From positions 1,116,001 through 1,180,000 of the forward strand of contig JAXLTI010000004.1 in NCBI GenBank assembly GCA_046330135.1: a DNA stretch of 64,000 nt. The letters are read 5' to 3'. Within the stretch, counting starts at the first letter, position 1; the number at the start of each line of letters is the position of its first letter. The position numbers and the translations under genes were made by a program. The notes under the pieces were generated by a model. The model ran no database searches. It saw only the letters and a program-made list of their open reading frames with translations, and was not told the origin of the DNA. The DNA comes from CAYYFX01 sp046330135. Its GTDB lineage: Bacteria; ARS69. Below are positions 24,237-33,705 of the stretch, piece after piece.

Positions 24237-26779
24237 AGCGCAACGGGGTCCCAGCGGGCCGGGACGAGCTGGACCCCCGCCTGGAAGCGCTCGCCCAGGT
24301 GCCCATCCTCCTCGTGGGCAGCGACTACGACGGAACGCTCGCCCCCCTCGTGGACGATCCCGCGGAGGCGCGCCCGCATCCGCACGCGCTGGTGGCGCTC
24401 CGGAGCCTCGCCCATCTCCCGCAGACGCACGTGGCCGTCATCTCCGGCCGGGCGCTGCGCTCCCTGGGAGAGCTGTCGTCGCTGCCGGAAGACGTGCACC
24501 TCGTGGGCAGCCACGGCAGCGAGTTCGACCTCGACTTCGCCGAGCGCCTCCCCGCCGAGAAGGCGCGGTTGCTCGGCGAGATCGCCTCCCTGCTTCGCGA
24601 GGAGAGCGCGAAGAGCCCGGCCTTCCGCCTCGAGGAGAAGCCGGGCGGAATCGCGTTCCACTATCGGAATGTCCCGGCCGAGGCCGCGGACGCGGCGCTC
24701 GCGAGGATCCGCGAGCGCCTCGGAAGCTTCGAGGGCGTCCACGTGCGTGGGGGCAAGCAGGTCTTCGAGGTGTCGGTCGTGGAGACGGACAAGGGCAAGG
24801 CGCTCGAGACGATCCGCCGCCGCGTGGGCGCGAGCGCCGCGATCTTCTTCGGCGACGACCTCACCGACGAGGAAGCGTTCGCCAGCCTCGCCGGCCCCGA
24901 CGTGGGCGTGAAGATCGGCGAAGGCGAGACGCGCGCGGGCTTCCGGCTGCAGGATCCCGAAGAAGCGGCCCAGGTCCTCGCTAGGCTGTGCGAGCTGCGC
25001 ACCGCATGGCTCGAGCGCACGCAGTTCGTCCCCATCGAGCGTCACTCGATGCTCTCGGATCAGCGGACGGCGGCGCTCGTGGCGCCGGGCGGGTGCGTCG
25101 TGTGGCTCTGCGCCCCCCGCATCGACTCGCCCGCGCTCTTCGCGGAGCTGCTCGGCGGGCCGGTGGCCGGGCATTTTACCGTCCGGCCCGCGGGCGGCGC
25201 CGCGGACGGAGCTCAATCCTACCGCGAGAGCAGCCTCGTGCTCGAGACGCGATGGGACGGCCTCACGCTGACGGACGCTCTCGACTGCTCTGCGGACCGG
25301 ATCGTTCAGCGTGCGGGCCGCACCGATCTCATTCGCGTGGTCGAGGGGCAGGGCGAGGTGGAGATCGAATTCGCGCCGCGTCTGGACTTCGGGCGTATCC
25401 AAACCTCCTTGGCCCTGCGCGACGGCGGGCTCGAAGTGGAGGAGTCGCGCGATCCCATCGTGCTCTTCTCGCCCGGCGTTCCGTGGCGTATCGAAGCCGA
25501 GGGATCGCACGCCACCGCGCGCGCGACCGTGCGACTCGGCAAGGACCCGCTCGTGCTCGAGCTGCGCTTCGGCACGGGGAGCCTGCAAGGGAGCGCGTCC
25601 GGCTCGTGCGCCCGCCTGGACGCGAGCGACCGCTTCTGGAAGCTCTGGGCCGGCACTCTCGCGTTACCGGAGGTCGAGCGTTCGCTGGTGGCGCGGAGCG
25701 CGCTCGTGCTGAAGGGCCTCTGCTACGGGCCCACCGGCGCCATCGTTGCGGCCGCCACCACCAGCCTCCCCGAGCACGTGGGCGGCGTGCGCAACTGGGA
25801 CTACCGGTACTGCTGGCTGCGCGACGCCGCCATGGCCGCCGCCGCGCTCGTGAAGCTCGGCTCCACGTCGGAGGCGCTGCGTTACCTGGACTGGGTGCTG
25901 GGCATCGTCGAGCATCAAGCGGCGCCGGAGCGGTTGCAGCCGCTGTACGGCGTGACGGGCCAGGCGCATCTCCCTGAAGCCGAGATCTCCACGCTCTCCG
26001 GCTATCGCAGCAGCCGCCCGGTGCGGATCGGGAACGCCGCGTCCCACCAGATCCAGCTCGACGTCTTCGGCCCGATCGTGGATCTCGTCCTCCAGCTCGC
26101 CGAGCGCGAAGCGCCGCTCTCCTCGGAGCACTGGCGCCTGGTGAACGCCATGGTGTCCGCGGTGGCGCAGCGGTGGGAGGAGCCGGACCACGGCATCTGG
26201 GAGATCCGCATGCCGCGACGGCACCACGTGCACACGAAGGTCATGTGCTGGATGACGGTGGACCGCGCTTGCCGCGTCGCGCGCCTCTACGAGGGACGCG
26301 TGCGGCGAGACTGGGAAGCGCTGCGCGGCTGGATCGCCGAGGAAGTCGTCGAGCGCGGGTGGAGCGAGAAGCTCCGCTCGTTCAAGGTGGCGTACGAGAC
26401 GGAGGACGTGGACGCGTCCGCCCTCGAGGTCGGCCTCAGCGGCTTGCTGCCTCCCGGCGATCCGCGCTTCGCCGCTACGGTCGACGCGGTGTCGAAGCGC
26501 CTGCGCATGGGTCCGGTGGTGTACCGCTATCGCTACGACGACGGCCTCCCGGGCGCGGAAGGCGGCTTCCACCTTTGCACTTCCTGGCTGATTCGTGCAT
26601 TCGCTCGCATCGGCCGGCCCGCGGAGGCTCGCGAGCTCTTCGACCAGATGGTCCGCCTCGCGGGGCCCACCGGGCTCTACTCCGAGCAATGGGGCGCGAA
26701 GACGCAGCGCGCCCTGGGCAACTTCCCGCAGGCGTACTCGCACCTCGGGCTCATCGAGGCGGCGCTCGCCCTGGAGTAG
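24233..26779 (+). CDS. Trehalose-6-phosphate phosphatase fused to a GH15 glucoamylase/trehalase-like domain
   Basis: TTG at 24233 (TTGA overlap with otsA) gives 848 residues. Residues about 1-250 are a HAD-type OtsB phosphatase: DYDGTLAPLVDDP (motif I), SGRALRSLGE and GDDLTDEEAF. From about 260 to the end is a GH15 module with HSMLSDQRTAALV, NWDYRYCWLRDA, WEIRMPRRHHVHTK, EGGFHLCTSWLI and GLYSEQWG near the end; GH15 members include trehalases and glucoamylases. One chain could therefore make trehalose from its phosphate and also degrade trehalose or maltose-type sugars, or the GH15 part may be regulatory. The usual second catalytic pair in GLYSEE reads GLYSEQ here. Confidence in the fusion is high. 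Confidence 0.92.
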   Translation: MKRNGVPAGRDELDPRLEALAQVPILLVGSDYDGTLAPLVDDPAEARPHPHALVALRSLAHLPQTHVAVISGRALRSLGELSSLPEDVHLVGSHGSEFDLDFAERLPAEKARLLGEIASLLREESAKSPAFRLEEKPGGIAFHYRNVPAEAADAALARIRERLGSFEGVHVRGGKQVFEVSVVETDKGKALETIRRRVGASAAIFFGDDLTDEEAFASLAGPDVGVKIGEGETRAGFRLQDPEEAAQVLARLCELRTAWLERTQFVPIERHSMLSDQRTAALVAPGGCVVWLCAPRIDSPALFAELLGGPVAGHFTVRPAGGAADGAQSYRESSLVLETRWDGLTLTDALDCSADRIVQRAGRTDLIRVVEGQGEVEIEFAPRLDFGRIQTSLALRDGGLEVEESRDPIVLFSPGVPWRIEAEGSHATARATVRLGKDPLVLELRFGTGSLQGSASGSCARLDASDRFWKLWAGTLALPEVERSLVARSALVLKGLCYGPTGAIVAAATTSLPEHVGGVRNWDYRYCWLRDAAMAAAALVKLGSTSEALRYLDWVLGIVEHQAAPERLQPLYGVTGQAHLPEAEISTLSGYRSSRPVRIGNAASHQIQLDVFGPIVDLVLQLAEREAPLSSEHWRLVNAMVSAVAQRWEEPDHGIWEIRMPRRHHVHTKVMCWMTVDRACRVARLYEGRVRRDWEALRGWIAEEVVERGWSEKLRSFKVAYETEDVDASALEVGLSGLLPPGDPRFAATVDAVSKRLRMGPVVYRYRYDDGLPGAEGGFHLCTSWLIRAFARIGRPAEARELFDQMVRLAGPTGLYSEQWGAKTQRALGNFPQAYSHLGLIEAALALE

Positions 26780-26943
26780 GTCGCCTCCGACCTCTCGCCG
26801 CGGAGACGTCCCCTCGGATTGCGCCCCTTACGGGGCGGTCCCTCGGGAATAGGCGGTCCGCCCTCCGGGTATCCCGTGGGAGAGCGGCCAGAGGGCGGCG
26901 CGGACCCACCGGCACGCCCCCGGCCCCCACGACGGAGCCACCC

Positions 26944-29508
26944 ATGCTCACCCTTCGACCCTTCCTGCGAGCGCCGGCCGCCGGCGTCGCCTTCGGACTC
27001 GCCGCATCCATCCCCGCCGCCGCGGGCCCGACTCCTCCCGACGTTCCCGGCACGGGCTGCCTCCAGACGGAGGTCTCCGGGCAGCTCGTGGACTTTCCGC
27101 TGAAGCACACGAAGGTGGACGCGGACGTCTCCGGCCCCGTGGCGCGCGTCCTCGTGACGCAGACGTTCCAGAACCCGTACGACGCGCCGATCGAAGCGGT
27201 CTACGTCTTCCCGCTGCCGCACGACGCCGCGGTGTGCGACTTCCAGATGCGCATCGGCGAGCGCACCATCCGCGGGAAGATCGACCGCCGCGAGGAAGCG
27301 CGCCGCCAGTACGAAGAGGCCCGCGACCGCGGGCAGGTGGCGTCCCTGCTGGAACAGCAGCGCCCGAACGTCTTCACGCAGTCGGTGGCGAACATCCTCC
27401 CGGGCAACGAGATCGACGTCACCATCACCTACGTCGAGACGCTGCCGTACGAGAGCGGCTCCTGGGAGCTGGCGTTCCCCACCGTGGTGGGGCCACGCTT
27501 CAATCCGCCGGGCGAGCCTGTGGATCTCCTCCCGGCGTCCGATCCTCCGGTCTTGTGGCGGACCCCGAATTCGCGCGGGCTCGAGAATCCTCCGTTCCTG
27601 CCGCCCGGCGTGCGCTCCGGGCACGACCTCGAGATCGCCGTGCACTGGGACGCGGGCATCCCGATCGACCGGATCGACAGCCCCACGCACCGCATCGACG
27701 TGCAAACGGAGGGCAGGACGAAGGCGATCGTGACGCTCCATCCGCTCGACTCCGTCCCGAACAAGGACTTCGTGGTGCGTTGCCGCGCGAAGGGCGACGG
27801 TCCCGAGACCGGGGTCACCGCGTATCACGACGGGAAGACGGGTTACCTCTCCGTGCTCGTGCACCCGAAGCTCGACCTCGACCGCGGCGACGTCACGCCG
27901 AAGGAGATGATCTTCGTGCTGGATTGCTCGGGCTCCATGTCCGGCGAGCCGATCGCGGCGGCGAAGCAGGTCGTGCGGCACGCGCTCACGAACGTGGATC
28001 CGCGCGACACGTTCCAGATCATCCGCTTCTCGGAGGGCGCCTCCGGGTTCGCGTCGCGGCCCGTGCCGGCCACCGCGGAGAACGTGAGACGCGGCCTCGC
28101 CTATCTCGACACGCTTCAGGGCGAGGGCGGCACGATGATGATCGAGGGCATCCGCGCGGCGCTCGGCTTTCCGAGCGATCCGTCGCGGCTGCGCATCGTG
28201 ATGTTCCTGACGGACGGTTACATCGGCAACGAGGCGGAGATCCTCTCCGAGGTGCGCGCGCGCATCGGGAACGCGCGGCTCTTCGCCTTCGGCGTGGGCA
28301 GCTCCGTCAACCGCTACCTCCTGGACGGGCTCGCGCAAGAGGGTCGGGGCGAGGTGCAGTACTTCCTCCCCGGAAGCTCCGTCACGGACGAGGTCGCGAA
28401 GTTCTACGGCCGCATCCGCAACCCGTATCTCACCGACGTCACGCTCGCGTGGCACGGCGTGGACGTGGAGGACGCCACGCCCTCGCGCGTGCCGGATCTC
28501 TTCGGAGGCCAGCCGCTCTGCGTGCAGGCGCGCTACACGGGCGGCGGCGACGCGTCGCTGGAAGTCCACGGGAAGATCGCGGGCCGTCCGTGGAGCAAGC
28601 GGGTCATGCTGGATCTCCCGCGCCGCGAGTCCGGCAACCCGGCCATCGGAGCGCTCTGGGCGCGCGCCCGCATCGCGTCGCTCGAGCGGGAGGACCTGCA
28701 CGGAACGGACGCGGCGATCGCGGAGCAGATCACCCAACTCGGGCTCGAGCACCGGCTCGTGACGAAGTACACGTCGTTCGTGGCGGTGGAGCAGAAGCTC
28801 GTGGTCTCGAACGGCCGGCCGCAGCGCGTGGACGTGCCGCTGGAGATGCCGGAAGGCGTGAGCTGGAAGGGTGTGTTCGGCGAAGGCGAGCCGTTGCAGC
28901 AGGGCACGCTGGGTTGCGCCGCGCCGATGTCGATGAATGGTCCGCCGGCGTCGGCTCAGGTGCTGCGCACGGTCACCGGCTTCCCGTCGGGCGGCCGCGA
29001 GTCGGACCGCGCGGCCGCGCCGGAGGAACGGGCGAAGGACGCGCGGGAGGACGTGGGCAAGATCGAGCGGACGGTCGAGCCGAGAGTCGATCGGAACTTC
29101 GAGCGGAAGAAGTCGCCCGCCCGGATCGACCTTGCGGTCTCCGTGGATCGGACGGCGCTGAAGGCGGGGCAGCCGATCACCCTCACCGTGACGCTCCGGA
29201 ACGCAGGGGGGGCGGCGATCGACGTGCCCACCACGCTCGCCCTCGGCGACGGCCTCCTGCGCATCCGCGTGATCGACGCGAGCTGGACGGAGACCGTGAT
29301 CGGCCCGCCGGCCGGCGGGACGCCGCGGCCTCTCGCGACGGCGACGACATCGCTCGCGCCGGGGAGGACGCGCACGTACACGATCCGGCTCACGCCCAAG
29401 GAAGCAGCATTCCTGTCGCACGCGGGCGTGGTGCACCTCTACGTGCAGGGCGGACCGCTCGGCGCGGCGAAGGACTCGGAGCAGATCACGATTCGAATCG
29501 CATCGTGA
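26944..29508 (+). CDS. VIT domain and von Willebrand factor A domain protein
   Basis: 854 residues with an N-terminal signal peptide (FLRAPAAGVAFGLAAS). A VIT domain follows at about 30-170 (VTQTFQNPYDAPIEAVYVFPL, then RREEARRQYEEARDRGQVA). A VWA domain from about 320 carries the MIDAS motif DCSGSMS, a later Thr and a TDGYIGNEAEI segment. The last 200 residues hold a beta-rich domain. Such proteins are secreted and act in adhesion or as sortase-linked surface proteins in some Gram-negatives; no sorting motif is present at this C-terminus. It lies 18 kb from the sortase in this window. Confidence 0.88.
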   Translation: MLTLRPFLRAPAAGVAFGLAASIPAAAGPTPPDVPGTGCLQTEVSGQLVDFPLKHTKVDADVSGPVARVLVTQTFQNPYDAPIEAVYVFPLPHDAAVCDFQMRIGERTIRGKIDRREEARRQYEEARDRGQVASLLEQQRPNVFTQSVANILPGNEIDVTITYVETLPYESGSWELAFPTVVGPRFNPPGEPVDLLPASDPPVLWRTPNSRGLENPPFLPPGVRSGHDLEIAVHWDAGIPIDRIDSPTHRIDVQTEGRTKAIVTLHPLDSVPNKDFVVRCRAKGDGPETGVTAYHDGKTGYLSVLVHPKLDLDRGDVTPKEMIFVLDCSGSMSGEPIAAAKQVVRHALTNVDPRDTFQIIRFSEGASGFASRPVPATAENVRRGLAYLDTLQGEGGTMMIEGIRAALGFPSDPSRLRIVMFLTDGYIGNEAEILSEVRARIGNARLFAFGVGSSVNRYLLDGLAQEGRGEVQYFLPGSSVTDEVAKFYGRIRNPYLTDVTLAWHGVDVEDATPSRVPDLFGGQPLCVQARYTGGGDASLEVHGKIAGRPWSKRVMLDLPRRESGNPAIGALWARARIASLEREDLHGTDAAIAEQITQLGLEHRLVTKYTSFVAVEQKLVVSNGRPQRVDVPLEMPEGVSWKGVFGEGEPLQQGTLGCAAPMSMNGPPASAQVLRTVTGFPSGGRESDRAAAPEERAKDAREDVGKIERTVEPRVDRNFERKKSPARIDLAVSVDRTALKAGQPITLTVTLRNAGGAAIDVPTTLALGDGLLRIRVIDASWTETVIGPPAGGTPRPLATATTSLAPGRTRTYTIRLTPKEAAFLSHAGVVHLYVQGGPLGAAKDSEQITIRIAS

Positions 29509-29561
29509 GAGAACGCGCGGGCGTGCAATGGCGCGCCGGCGCAGCGCGGCGGTAGCAGGAC

Positions 29562-29591
29562 GAGGCCCCCGGCCTGCGGGTCGGGGGCCTC
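29562..29591 (+). terminator. Stem-loop after the VIT-VWA gene
   Basis: GAGGCCCCCG and CGGGGGCCTC form a perfect 10-bp stem with a 10-base loop, 54 bases after the stop codon. No T-run follows, so it is terminator-like rather than a classical intrinsic terminator. Confidence 0.4.
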
Positions 29592-29688
29592 TCGCGTGCG
29601 CGCAGCGTGCCGGTCGGGGCCCCTCGCGTGCTCGCGTGGCCACGTGTATTCTGCGCGATTCCCGTGTCTCCTGTTCCGGAAACGCGCC

Positions 29689-31101
29689 ATGGCCGACCTC
29701 GTTCCTGCTGACCTGCCTCCCGCCCACGCCCGCGGTCGCCCCCGCGAGGTGCTGGTCCTCGCGTGGCCCGTCATCGTGAGCGTGCTCTCGCTCACCGTGA
29801 TGAACGCGGCCGATACCTACTTCGCGGGGCGGCTCGGCACGGCGGAGCAGGCCGCCGTGGGCTTCTGCGGCACGATCCTCTGGACGGTCTACTCCTTCTT
29901 CCTCGGCACGCTCGACATCATCCAGACGTTCGTGGCCCAGCACGTCGGCGCGGGGGATCCGAAGCGCGCGTGGCGCTACGGCGTGGCGGGATTGCATGCG
30001 GGGCTCGCGTTCTCGTTCTTCATGATCCCGATGGCGCTCGCGGGGCGGTGGCCGTACGTGTGGCTCGGCGTGGCGCCGGAGATCATCGCGCCGGCCGCCA
30101 CGTATTCCGTGATCCGCTTCGCCGGCTCGGCGCCGTACTTCCTCTCGCGCGGCGCGGAGGGTTACTTCCGCGGCGTGGGGGACACCTTCACGCCGATGGT
30201 GATCGCGGTGGTCGCGAACGTCGTGAACGTCGCTCTCGCGTGGCTCGCGGTGACGGGATGCAAGCCGCTCGGGATTCCTTCGCTCGGCGTGGCAGGCCTC
30301 GGCTACGCCACGGTCATCGCCACGTGCGTGCAGCTCGCCGGCTTCGGCATCGCTTCCCGGCGACGTCGTTCGCGCGGGGACTTCGCGCCGCGCCTGCGCG
30401 ACCGGAGCCGGCGCGAGGATCTTCGCGATCTCCTTCGCTTGGGCGCACCGGCGGGAGTGGCGTGGCTCCTCGACATCGCGGCGTGGTCGCTCTTCACGAT
30501 CGAGGTGGCGCGGGTGGAGGCGTCGCAGGCGGCGGCGAACGTGATCGCGATCACGCTGCTGCGCGCGTCGTTCATGCCGGGCTTCGCGATCGGCACGGCC
30601 GCGCAGACGCTCGTGGGCCGCTACCTCGGGGCCGGGGACGTGCGCTCCGCCGCGCGCTCCGGCTGGACGAGCGTGGCGCTGGCCGGCTCGTACATGGGCG
30701 TCCTCGGCCTCGTGTTCTTCCTGTTCGGCGGCGATCTCTTCGGGCTCTTCACCGCGGACGCGAACGTGCGCGAGCACGGGGCGCACCTCATGCGCTGGGC
30801 GGCGGTCTTCCAGATCGGCGACGCGTTCCAGGTGGTGCTGGGCGGCGCCCTGCGCGGGGCGGGCGACACGCGCTTCGTGGCGGTCGTGGTCTTCAGCGCG
30901 GCCTGGGGCGTCTTCGCGCCGCTCGCCTGGTGGCTGGTATCCGTGCGCGGCATGGGCGTGGAAGGCGGGTGGATGGCCTGCACGATCTGGGTGGCCGCGC
31001 TCGCGACGCCGCTCGCGCTCCGCTTCCGCGGCAATGCATGGCGGAAGACGCTCGTGCAACCCGAGGAGCCGCGGTTGCACCCGGAGACGGAGGTGGCGTG
31101 A
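29689..31101 (+). CDS. MATE-family multidrug/toxin efflux transporter
   Basis: 470 residues with about 12 membrane helices in two similar halves, as in MATE exporters driven by H+ or Na+. The first half contains MNAADTYFAGRLGT and FVAQHVGAGD, and the second the equivalent QTLVGRYLGAGD. ATG at 29689 begins just before the first helix. TATTCT about 40 bases upstream may be its -10 box. Substrate cannot be predicted. Confidence 0.93.
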   Translation: MADLVPADLPPAHARGRPREVLVLAWPVIVSVLSLTVMNAADTYFAGRLGTAEQAAVGFCGTILWTVYSFFLGTLDIIQTFVAQHVGAGDPKRAWRYGVAGLHAGLAFSFFMIPMALAGRWPYVWLGVAPEIIAPAATYSVIRFAGSAPYFLSRGAEGYFRGVGDTFTPMVIAVVANVVNVALAWLAVTGCKPLGIPSLGVAGLGYATVIATCVQLAGFGIASRRRRSRGDFAPRLRDRSRREDLRDLLRLGAPAGVAWLLDIAAWSLFTIEVARVEASQAAANVIAITLLRASFMPGFAIGTAAQTLVGRYLGAGDVRSAARSGWTSVALAGSYMGVLGLVFFLFGGDLFGLFTADANVREHGAHLMRWAAVFQIGDAFQVVLGGALRGAGDTRFVAVVVFSAAWGVFAPLAWWLVSVRGMGVEGGWMACTIWVAALATPLALRFRGNAWRKTLVQPEEPRLHPETEVA

Positions 31102-31127
31102 GGCGGGGGAGCCGACGGCCGAACGTA

Positions 31128-31159
31128 GCGCGGCGGCCCCCTTGCGGAAGCCGCCGCGC
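31128..31159. terminator. Strong hairpin between convergent genes
   Basis: GCGCGGCGGC and GCCGCCGCGC form a perfect 10-bp GC-only stem with a 12-base loop. It lies between the convergent MATE and peptidase genes and could end transcription from both sides. No T-run flanks it. Confidence 0.5.
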
Positions 31160-31185
31160 GTGACCCACCGCTCTTCGGGCCGACG

Positions 31186-33459
31186 CTACCGCAGGCGCAG
31201 CGTCCGCACCGTGCGCGCCTCGCCCGGCGTCTCGAGGCGGACGAAGTACACGCCCGCGCTTGCCGCACGGCCGTTCGAGTCGTAGCCGTTCCAGTCCACC
31301 GTGTGCCGCCCCGCCTCCTGCGGCGCGTTCACGAGGGTGGACACGAGACGCCCCGCGACGTCGAACACGCGCAACGTGACCGAGCCCGATCGCGCCACGG
31401 AGTACGCAACGCTCGTCTGATTCGTGAAGGGGTTCGGCCGCAGCTCCAACGCACTCCCCGCGTGCGCCAGCTCCGGCGCGCCCACCGGACCGGCGTTCAC
31501 CACGAACGCCGCGTCGTTCCAGTCGAAGAACACGTTGCCCACGCCTTCCACCTGGACGCGCGCGAGCGACGTGGCCACCGCCAGAGCCGGCACGTTCACG
31601 ACCTCGCTGCCGTCGTTCGCCGTGGCCGACGCGAGCACGATCGGGAACGTCGCCCCGTTGTCCGTGGAGAGGAGGATGTTCACCGAAGGCGACGACACCG
31701 GAGCCACGTCCGTGCCGGCGACGTCCCAGGTGATCGTCTTCTGGGTTCCGTAGTCCCACGGCGTGGCGTCCACCGACGTGACCCGGAAGGGACCTGCGAG
31801 GTCCGTCACCGCCAGCGCCAGGGTCGGGCTGTTCGACACGCCGCCCAGGCCGTCGCGGACCGTGAGGCGGAAGTGCAGCGTTCGCGCGTAGCTCGGGAGG
31901 ATCTCGCCGATCGTCTGGGTGTTGTTCCGGATGTCCATCTTCTTCGGGAACGAGCGCCACGGAACGGACTTCGGCGAGAACGAGCGGAAGATGGGCGCGT
32001 CCCCGGTCGGCGAGTTGGGACTGCCGGCGGGACCGATGTCCAGCTCCTCCCAGCTGTAGGTCACGGTGTCGCCGTCGGGGTCGCTGCCCGTGCCGGCCAG
32101 CAGGAACGGCGTCGACTTCGGAATGGTGAGACCCGCGTTCCCGGCGTCGCAGGTGGGCGGGTTGTTGCCCGTGTTCGTGACCACCGGACAGGTGCTGCCC
32201 GCCCCCGTCTGCGTGTAGTTGCAGATGCGGTCGAAGCTGTTCGCGCACATGTCGGGATCGCTGTGCAGCTGCAGGTTGTCCGGGGAGCAGATACCCGCGT
32301 AGCTCATGACCGTGGAGCCCGAGCCCGGCTCGTACGCCGTGGACGCCGTGCGGTTCCCGTTGCAGGCGCTGGCGATGCTGTTGAACGTGTGCGTGCCGCT
32401 GTACTGATGGCCCATCTCGTGCGCCACGTAGTCGATGTCGAAGTTGTCGCCGATCGGCGCCGGAGAGCCCGTGACGCCGCGCGCCTTCTGTCCGGCGCGG
32501 CACACCACGCCCACGCCGGCGATTCCGCCGCCGCCGGTGCTGAACACGTGGCCGATGTCGTAGTTCGCGGTGCCGATCACGGTGTCCAGGTTCGTCTGAT
32601 TCTGCCCGAGCATCGTGGCGCCGTCGTTGTTCGTGTAGGGGTCGGGCTCCGCGGTGTAGATGATCGCGTCGTCGTTCGCGATCAGCTCCATGTGGACCGC
32701 GACGTCGCGCTCGTACACCTGGTTCACGCGGTTCAGCGACGTCACGACGCCGGCGAGAGCCAGCGGAACCGTGCCGCCATAGTACGTGGAGTATTCGCGA
32801 TCGGCCGCGATCGCCGCGCGGTACGTTCGGAGCTGCGGGCCGGTCACGGCGAGCGGCGCAGGGTTGTCCTGGCTCCGGCGCATCAGCTCATCCAGCTCGC
32901 GCTCCACGGCCGGCGTGATCACCTCTTGGCAAGTGAACGACTGGTCCCGCGGCCGCTCGAAGTGGCTCACGTAGACGGACGTGTTGCCGAGACTCAGCGG
33001 GTCGATGAACATCATCGGCTGCGCGGACATGATCATCGCGTGGAACCCGTGGGGCGTGGTGTCCAACCGGCCGGTCGCCGTGCGGTCGTCGAGGCCGCGT
33101 ACGAAGTACGTCTTGATCTCCGGGTAACGCGCGGCCAGAGCCGGGTGCATCACCGGCGAGTCCCAGACCTCGAAGCGCTGTTCGGTCCCGTCCGGCAAGG
33201 GCAGCGTGATCACGAGCGGGGAGGACCGCCGGGAGAAGTCATCCAAGGGAGCGCCGGCGAGGATCCCGCGCAGGTCCGCGAGATCCGCCGTGAAGAAGCG
33301 CGACGACGCCGGATACGCGGCGCGCGCGGCGCCGTCGGGCGAGATCTCGTGAAAGTGCGTGGTCGCGGACGCCGGGCTGGCGGGGCAGAACGCCAGGGCC
33401 AGGGTGCCGAAGAGTGCCGCCGCCGCGAGGGCGCGCCGGCCAGTCGGAAGCAGGGGCAT
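31186..33459 (-). CDS. Secreted reprolysin-like (M12B-type) zinc metallopeptidase with FlgD/T9SS-like C-terminal domain
   Basis: 757 residues. A signal peptide ends near SPASA. The zinc motif HEMGHQYSGTHTF (HExxHxxxxxH) at about residue 345 and the following Met-turn SYAGIC are those of metzincins. Ig-like strands follow from about residue 430. The last 85 residues contain LELRPNPF, then VFDVAGRLVSTL and SAGVYFVRL, as in FlgD-like/T9SS type A sorting domains of FCB-group bacteria. The protein is likely an extracellular protease exported by a type-9-like route, which is inference because no secretion genes are in the window. ATG at 33459 follows GGAG. Confidence 0.9.
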   Translation of the reverse strand: MPLLPTGRRALAAAALFGTLALAFCPASPASATTHFHEISPDGAARAAYPASSRFFTADLADLRGILAGAPLDDFSRRSSPLVITLPLPDGTEQRFEVWDSPVMHPALAARYPEIKTYFVRGLDDRTATGRLDTTPHGFHAMIMSAQPMMFIDPLSLGNTSVYVSHFERPRDQSFTCQEVITPAVERELDELMRRSQDNPAPLAVTGPQLRTYRAAIAADREYSTYYGGTVPLALAGVVTSLNRVNQVYERDVAVHMELIANDDAIIYTAEPDPYTNNDGATMLGQNQTNLDTVIGTANYDIGHVFSTGGGGIAGVGVVCRAGQKARGVTGSPAPIGDNFDIDYVAHEMGHQYSGTHTFNSIASACNGNRTASTAYEPGSGSTVMSYAGICSPDNLQLHSDPDMCANSFDRICNYTQTGAGSTCPVVTNTGNNPPTCDAGNAGLTIPKSTPFLLAGTGSDPDGDTVTYSWEELDIGPAGSPNSPTGDAPIFRSFSPKSVPWRSFPKKMDIRNNTQTIGEILPSYARTLHFRLTVRDGLGGVSNSPTLALAVTDLAGPFRVTSVDATPWDYGTQKTITWDVAGTDVAPVSSPSVNILLSTDNGATFPIVLASATANDGSEVVNVPALAVATSLARVQVEGVGNVFFDWNDAAFVVNAGPVGAPELAHAGSALELRPNPFTNQTSVAYSVARSGSVTLRVFDVAGRLVSTLVNAPQEAGRHTVDWNGYDSNGRAASAGVYFVRLETPGEARTVRTLRLR

Positions 33460-33705
33460 GTGGCATCTCCAGGAGTTGAGGCGAAGGTCGTTCGGGGACG
33501 ACAGTCAACTCTAGCACGGCGATGCGGCCGCAGCGAAGCGCCCCGAGACCCGGTGGATGGCAACGTCAGAATCACGTCAGAGAGAGGTGATCGGGCCACG
33601 CCGTCGTGGGGGTCGCGCGGCGGCCCTCAGAACGGTTTCGCGCCAAGGGGGCGCAACGGCGAGGGCCTCCGCCGGGAGGCATTGGGAGAGGGCTTGTGCG
33701 GGGAG

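Noticed and set aside
26780..26943. Small inverted repeats before the VIT-VWA gene as a riboswitch
   Set aside because: Short GC-rich stems are expected at this base composition, and no known riboswitch core was recognised.
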